Shown here: in pieces, positions 59,039 through 64,000 of the stretch
Layout: each line of letters opens with the position of its first letter
Numbering within the stretch: the stretch's first letter is position 1
NCBI GenBank assembly: GCA_015350385.1
Contig: WNKI01000001.1
Location: forward strand, 8,461,418 to 8,525,417
Direction of reading: 5' to 3'
From: Aculops lycopersici
Lineage: Eukaryota > Arthropoda > Arachnida > Trombidiformes > Eriophyidae
DNA: 64,000 bases
The notes under the pieces: model-generated
Database searches by the model: none
What the model was told of the DNA's origin: nothing
Seen by the model: only the letters and a program-made list of their open reading frames with translations
Program-made: the position numbers and the translations under genes

Positions 59039-62000
59039 TCACCTGCAATCGGGTAGAGTTTTCTGTTTTTTGTACAAGGAGAGAGAGAGAGAAGGAGCCA
59101 CTCAATTGAAGCAATAACCGTGGGACTTCTGTCTCTCTGTTACCAGCATCCTTATCAGCTTTTTATCCAATAGACTAAATGATAAAAGTCACCGCAACGC
59201 TGGCGTCTGCACTACAGCCGCCGCCGATGATGCTGCAATCGTCGTCAGGTTGGCGCCGTAACTTGATGCGTCGGCCAAGCCAACTTATCTCGTTAGAACT
59301 GTGAGCTGCGAGTTGAGTGTTACTTTTAGGCGGCCACTTTGATCAGAAGCCACTTTAGCGTACTATTTGAAAAGTCAGGTAGCGAGTTGTCGTCCAATGT
59401 AACTGGCTACCTAGACGAGGACGAGGACGACGACGACGACGAATGTTACTTGGTTAGAGTCAAGTTGCACAAAGCTAATTTAACGTCACACTTAACGCGC
59501 AAAGACTACGCCAGAGATTGAGACTCAGAGACTAAGATTGAGTCTCTGCTTCTGGAATGAAATGAACAAATGATTCCAACCATTTTAATACTACCAACAC
59601 TAACACTACTAATACTAACTAATAATGATGGTGATAGTAATAATGATGACGATAATTGACTTGCTAGTAGTAGTGGCGGTTGTGCTAGTGGTTGCCTTGC
59701 TGCTACTGGATAACTTGTTGCCTCTAAAGTCCCAGGCCTCGAGTTCATTTGCTTTATATGCATACATATAAGTGAATATATATGAATTTGTGTACCAACT
59801 TGGTTAATATAAAGCAGCGACCAAGTCAATTTGATTTGCCTCTCCGACTGGCGAGCTGTTTGCTCGCTTACCTGCGCGACTGATCAGAACGGCAACAGGT
59901 AAGACGAAGACGATCAATATCACCGCAGCACTAGCCACAAAACGATTAGTTCTCCTGCCCTCTTCTCGGCTCTCATGCTATTGATAGTGGCTTGAAAGCC
60001 CATAAATTGAGAGCAGATACCTTTTGGTATCCCTCAGAATTCCAAGAGAGTTTTTATTTTTATCGGCGTCCGATCGGCCAGCTAGCTTAGATTTGCCAAC
60101 TTAACGAAGTGACACCCGACGACGACGACGGAAGTCGATAATTTTCCATCAATTCGAGCCTTGCCTGGCAAAGTGGCAACTCGCCGCACGAAACCACCAG
60201 CTCGAAATCTTTTCAACAAATTAAATCGAGCATTCGGTTGCACCTGGCGAAGAAGAAGAAGAGGAAGATGCTTAGGTGAGCGAAACGAGTTTTTTGATTG
60301 AACTCACCTGTTGCTCTTCTTTTTATTATATACATCTGAGAATAGAAGCACACGAGACGTAGTTCGTTGTGTGCGATTTTGTGTGTATATTTGTGCATGT
60401 TGGGTAGCCCACCTGTTGCCAGTGTTAGTCTACACATGCACATCGCATTGCCTTATCGCAATCCGATTCTAACGCGTCGCCAAGTTGCCACCGACGGGTA
60501 AATGAAGCGAGCAAGCTGAAACAACTTGTCGCTTGTTTGGTTTCCACTTAATTGAACAAAAAACACACGAACAAAAACTTGCGTGCATCCTGTCCTCTGG
60601 CCCTTGATTTGTGAATCCAATCTCATATGTGGACATTGGAACAGAGAGAGAGAGAAACACCAGGATTTTCAATCTCCTTTGAAGTGCCCTTTGTCCGACC
60701 AAAGTTATCATTGCCACCATTGTGACTCCGCACGCCGGCGACCAACATTTGCGTGATTTTAGCCGCTTTATTAGGTAATCGATCGTCTGGGCTGCAGTTG
60801 TAGTTGTCATTGTCCTTGTTCATTTCTTACCTGAAAAAGTAGCTCCGCGGCAGCGGCGCGGATGTTTATATTATATACATGAGCAGCCGAGAGAAAACAT
60901 GAACAACCTGATGACACGAGAGGAGACTAAATGATGATCTCAGCCAAGTGGCCGTCCGTTTTTCTGTGTGACTCTATGTCGTCCGTCTCACTCATCAGCA
61001 TATTCCAGTCACATACTCCTTAATAATTGTCGCTCAATTCTTTGGCTTGGTTTCCAACTAGAACACTCACTGAGACTTGAATAGAGAGCTGACTGGGAAA
61101 CGGCAAGCAAGAAAAAGACAACTTCAGTGGTAACAATCATGACATGAAGATTCTCTTGGTTCTTAAGTCCGAGGCTGGAGTTTACCTGTCACCGGATCGG
61201 GTGACAACTTTGCCTCCTCTACCAACTTTATGTTGCCGCTTGTCGACCATTCGGGATGAATGCTCATGAATCAGCAAGGTGGTTCGAGTAGCTGTTGCAT
61301 AATCCGACAGAGTAGTTGGCTCTCGCACCCAAGACCACGGTGGCCATACCTTGGCAAAGTCATGTACAATGTAGCTGCATGAAAATGTCATCTCATTTTC
61401 CATGTTGACTTCCACTTGAAAATTCAATTGAAAAGGGGCAGAAATTATTAGGAAAAAAGCAGAATGATACACAGAACGAGTATGAGCCGATAGGCCACCT
61501 CCACCAGATCCAACTACAACTAACGGCCACAAGATGTTGAGGGTTGGTTTTAGAGTCGGTTGCCTCATCTAAATTCAATCATTGGAGCTCCCACAGGGCT
61601 CGAAGCGAGGCGAGGCGAGGTGAAGCGACAACAGGTGTGTGAATCAGGCCACTAGGCGACGATAGATTCCCATAACCACAAGAGAAACAGAGCCACTAGG
61701 GCGACCACTTGTGGCCAATTCGAACTTTGGTTGGCTAATTGATGACTCTCGCCTAATTGATAACTAAATCATTTTTGCTGGTTGCTCATTTGAAGTGTGA
61801 GCAACTAATCTGCGAAGCAGGGGGACGTTTAGAAGTTGTCTAGCGAGAAAGAGAGAGAGGGAGAGGATCATGTTTCTCAAGCGCAGCGGGAGTTCCGCTC
61901 CATGAGTCGAGATGAATAATTTGATTTTCGCCTTTACTAGACCAACAAAGCGAGCAAGTAACCAGCTAGCTGGCTACCTGGTAACAGTTGGCCACCTGAC

Positions 62001-63663
62001 AGGCACGCGAACATAATGAGCGAGATTGTGTATCGGATCAATCTCTTTTTTCTTCTCAGTTTGTTGGCATACGATACTGGTGAACGAATGAGTGACGGTT
62101 GGTAATTAACCTGAGAACCAGGCCAGCGCGCCATGCAAATGCAATGCCCTCGCGATCCTCAGGTGGTTGTGCTGTTGGTCGGCGGCGAGAGGAGACAAGA
62201 ACAACAAAAAACAAAAACAACAAGCGGACGACAATCGCATAATATGATGCGATTAATCGGCTATTAAAAGACAAACGGGCGAACCGAGAAGAGAGAGAGA
62301 GCAAGCTGATGGCAAAAAGCGCAGGCGAGTTCGCTCGAAAGGCATCATGGAGCGGCAATGATGACCATTGAGATGATGAGGATGAGATGAGTTAACCTTT
62401 GCCAAGTCTTTCTTTGGTCTTCTTTATTTCATCGCAATAGAGTCGTTACGATGCGAAGCGAGGCGACGAGATGTTAGTTAGCTAGCTAGAAGGCGGCCAG
62501 CTATCTTGCTAGTTAGGTAACTAACCAACTAAGAAGAACTAAAGAGTTAGTTAAATATGAGTTTTTTATCCAACTAAGTAGCTCTCGGCTTTTCATGGCT
62601 TGCAACTTGTGCTCGGTAAGCAGATAGTCAACGAAGAGGACGACGACTGCCATGAACAAACAAACTACAACATCCTTTTTAATGGTCAGCAGCAAACTTG
62701 GCTGCTACCGATCAGCTGCTTGCTCAATCATAACACTCAGCGCTGCGGCAAGCGATACGAACACCGGTTGACGCCAGCTTACGACGACTTTACCTGCGCC
62801 ACCAAGACGATGACAAACCGCCACAACCACAACGACAACCACAACCACCACCACAGCAGGTACCTTTTGATTCTTCTTCATTTTCATTTTGTAACCAGCA
62901 TAGCAATAAAATACGCAAATTCCTTCAGCTAGTCCATTCGCCATAGTTATTAAGCGGCGGCAGCAGCGACTTGGAGGAATGGGAAAAGAGAAAAGTCGAC
63001 GACTCGGCGATAGAATGCCAAGCTCACATGGCATGAAACATAATAGCGGCAATAATTATAATCTAATGGTAGAGATAATGACATCATATCAAGCGGCTCC
63101 AGTGTTTGGTCTTGGTCATCGGCTTCTTTTTCTTTGTCGTGGTGGTCATCGTCGATGGTGTCAGTTGCAACAAATGCCCACTATTCATATGCCTCAAGTT
63201 GAGTGCGAGACAACGAGGAGACGAGATGACACAGTAACGACTTTATTATTTTAAGCCCGAGCTTTGAGCTCAAAGGCACTAACTAAAATGGGAGACAACG
63301 GCAACGGCGACAGCAACAGCAACAACCGACTGCCGAGATGTCGCCAAGTCTAAATGAACGATTACTGTTATGTCAGCTATCATCTAACCAAAAGACAACC
63401 ACCGCAACCGCTGCTGTGGCTGCTAGTGTGCATCAGCCACTTGTTTTACGAGCGCGCTCGATTGGCATTGTAAAACAACAGCCAGCAGCAGCAACAACGA
63501 CTGGTTGCTGCTGCATCTTGATCCGTTTACCTGACGCAATCAGATCGGTGCACATGGACTCTACTCTTGATGGTTGTAGCGCGGCAACCAAAAAGAGCTA
63601 CCGACTGGCCGGCACTGACCAACACACACACTCACATAGTGGCACAAAGAAAACTTGCTGCTA

Positions 63664-63688
63664 CCATAGCCATAGCCATAGCCATAGT
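63664..63688. repeat. (CATAGC)n hexamer repeat
   Basis: Four tandem copies, translated as SHSHSH on the plus strand in a spurious frame. Confidence 0.8.
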
Positions 63689-64000
63689 CACCACTATGTG
63701 TTGCTATAGTCAGTGCGACGACCACTAATGCTGTTGTCATACAAACGCCGCGCTGATAGTAGGCGAAGAAAAAAGGTTAACAATCTACCTGGTTGTGTGT
63801 ATGTGCGTGTGTTCCTGTATGCGCGATCCCGTTACCGATAACTTTCGATGATGTCCAAGTTGATGTCAAGATTGCCATAGAGCACACAGTGTCTCATCCC
63901 ATTCATCTTTGCAATAGCAACCACAGCTACGCGATACTATGCAATGCAATGCGATCTCATGTTCCTTGCGCATTATGGCGGCAAATAGTGTCCACCTCTA

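Larger units (their letters stand above)
58459..64000 (+). other. Downstream AP-2 intron, no further exon seen
   Basis: It begins with GTAAGT. I searched by eye for the next conserved AP-2 exon (helix-span-helix) and found none. Other open frames (61182-61568 minus, 63338-63709 plus, 62600-62932 plus) show no domain and are partly repeat-derived. Copies of CCACTTGTTG and CACCTGTTG recur here. Hence the intron is longer than 5.5 kb. Confidence 0.55.

Noticed and set aside
61182..61568. 128-codon minus-strand frame ending in a donor-like ACAG|GTAAAC
   Set aside because: Looks exon-like at its 3' end, but has no convincing acceptor partner, no recognised domain and no neighbouring exon to join.
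63338..63709. 123-codon plus-strand frame
   Set aside because: Repeat-derived His/Ser tail from (CATAGC)n and no domain; not an AP-2 exon.

Overview
This is eukaryotic nuclear DNA. Four protein genes are split by GT-AG introns, polyadenylation signals follow several stop codons, and every recognisable protein is a metazoan family. The gene set (TRPV channel, Dok adaptor, AP-2 factor, an MRP-type ABCC pump), very short 3' ends, intron-poor housekeeping genes and unusually diverged RpS20 and SMG8 suggest an ecdysozoan, most likely an arthropod. A fast-evolving chelicerate such as a mite is my guess. No rRNA or mitochondrial marker is present to fix the taxon. Layout: (1) 1-7180, minus strand: a TRPV-family channel of the Inactive/Nanchung type, four exons seen, 3' end outside the window. 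One of its introns holds a 517-bp inverted-repeat transposon packed with copies of GCCTTAAGGC. (2) 7181-10158: non-coding interval between the divergently transcribed TRPV and Dok genes. (3) 10159-25629, plus strand: a Dok-family adaptor (PH + PTB) with an 11.4-kb second intron and a very long low-complexity tail. (4) 26190-37549: a compact block of four housekeeping genes: RpS20 (one small intron), an intronless MRP/ABCC transporter, an intronless and strongly shortened TFIP11-like G-patch protein, and an intronless SMG8 on the minus strand, convergent with TFIP11. (5) 37550-56635: about 19 kb without a recognisable coding exon, rich in microsatellites, palindromes and repeated short words, probably the regulatory and 5' untranslated territory of the next gene. 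(6) 56636-58458, plus strand: a long AP-2 exon running from the start codon to partway through the DNA-binding domain. The remaining exons were not found before 64000. The genes do not form a pathway. The compact block covers translation, spliceosome recycling, mRNA surveillance and export pumping. The flanking genes are signalling or developmental, with large non-coding surroundings. In those surroundings the words CAACAAGTGG and CAACAGGTG (either strand) recur far more often than chance, and they are nearly absent from the compact block. Strongest observations: the palindrome-rich transposon, the dispersed CAACA(A/G)GTG word, a roughly 130-residue insertion inside the normally rigid AP-2 DNA-binding domain, and the miniature TFIP11. 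I found no evidence of a wholly new multi-gene system.
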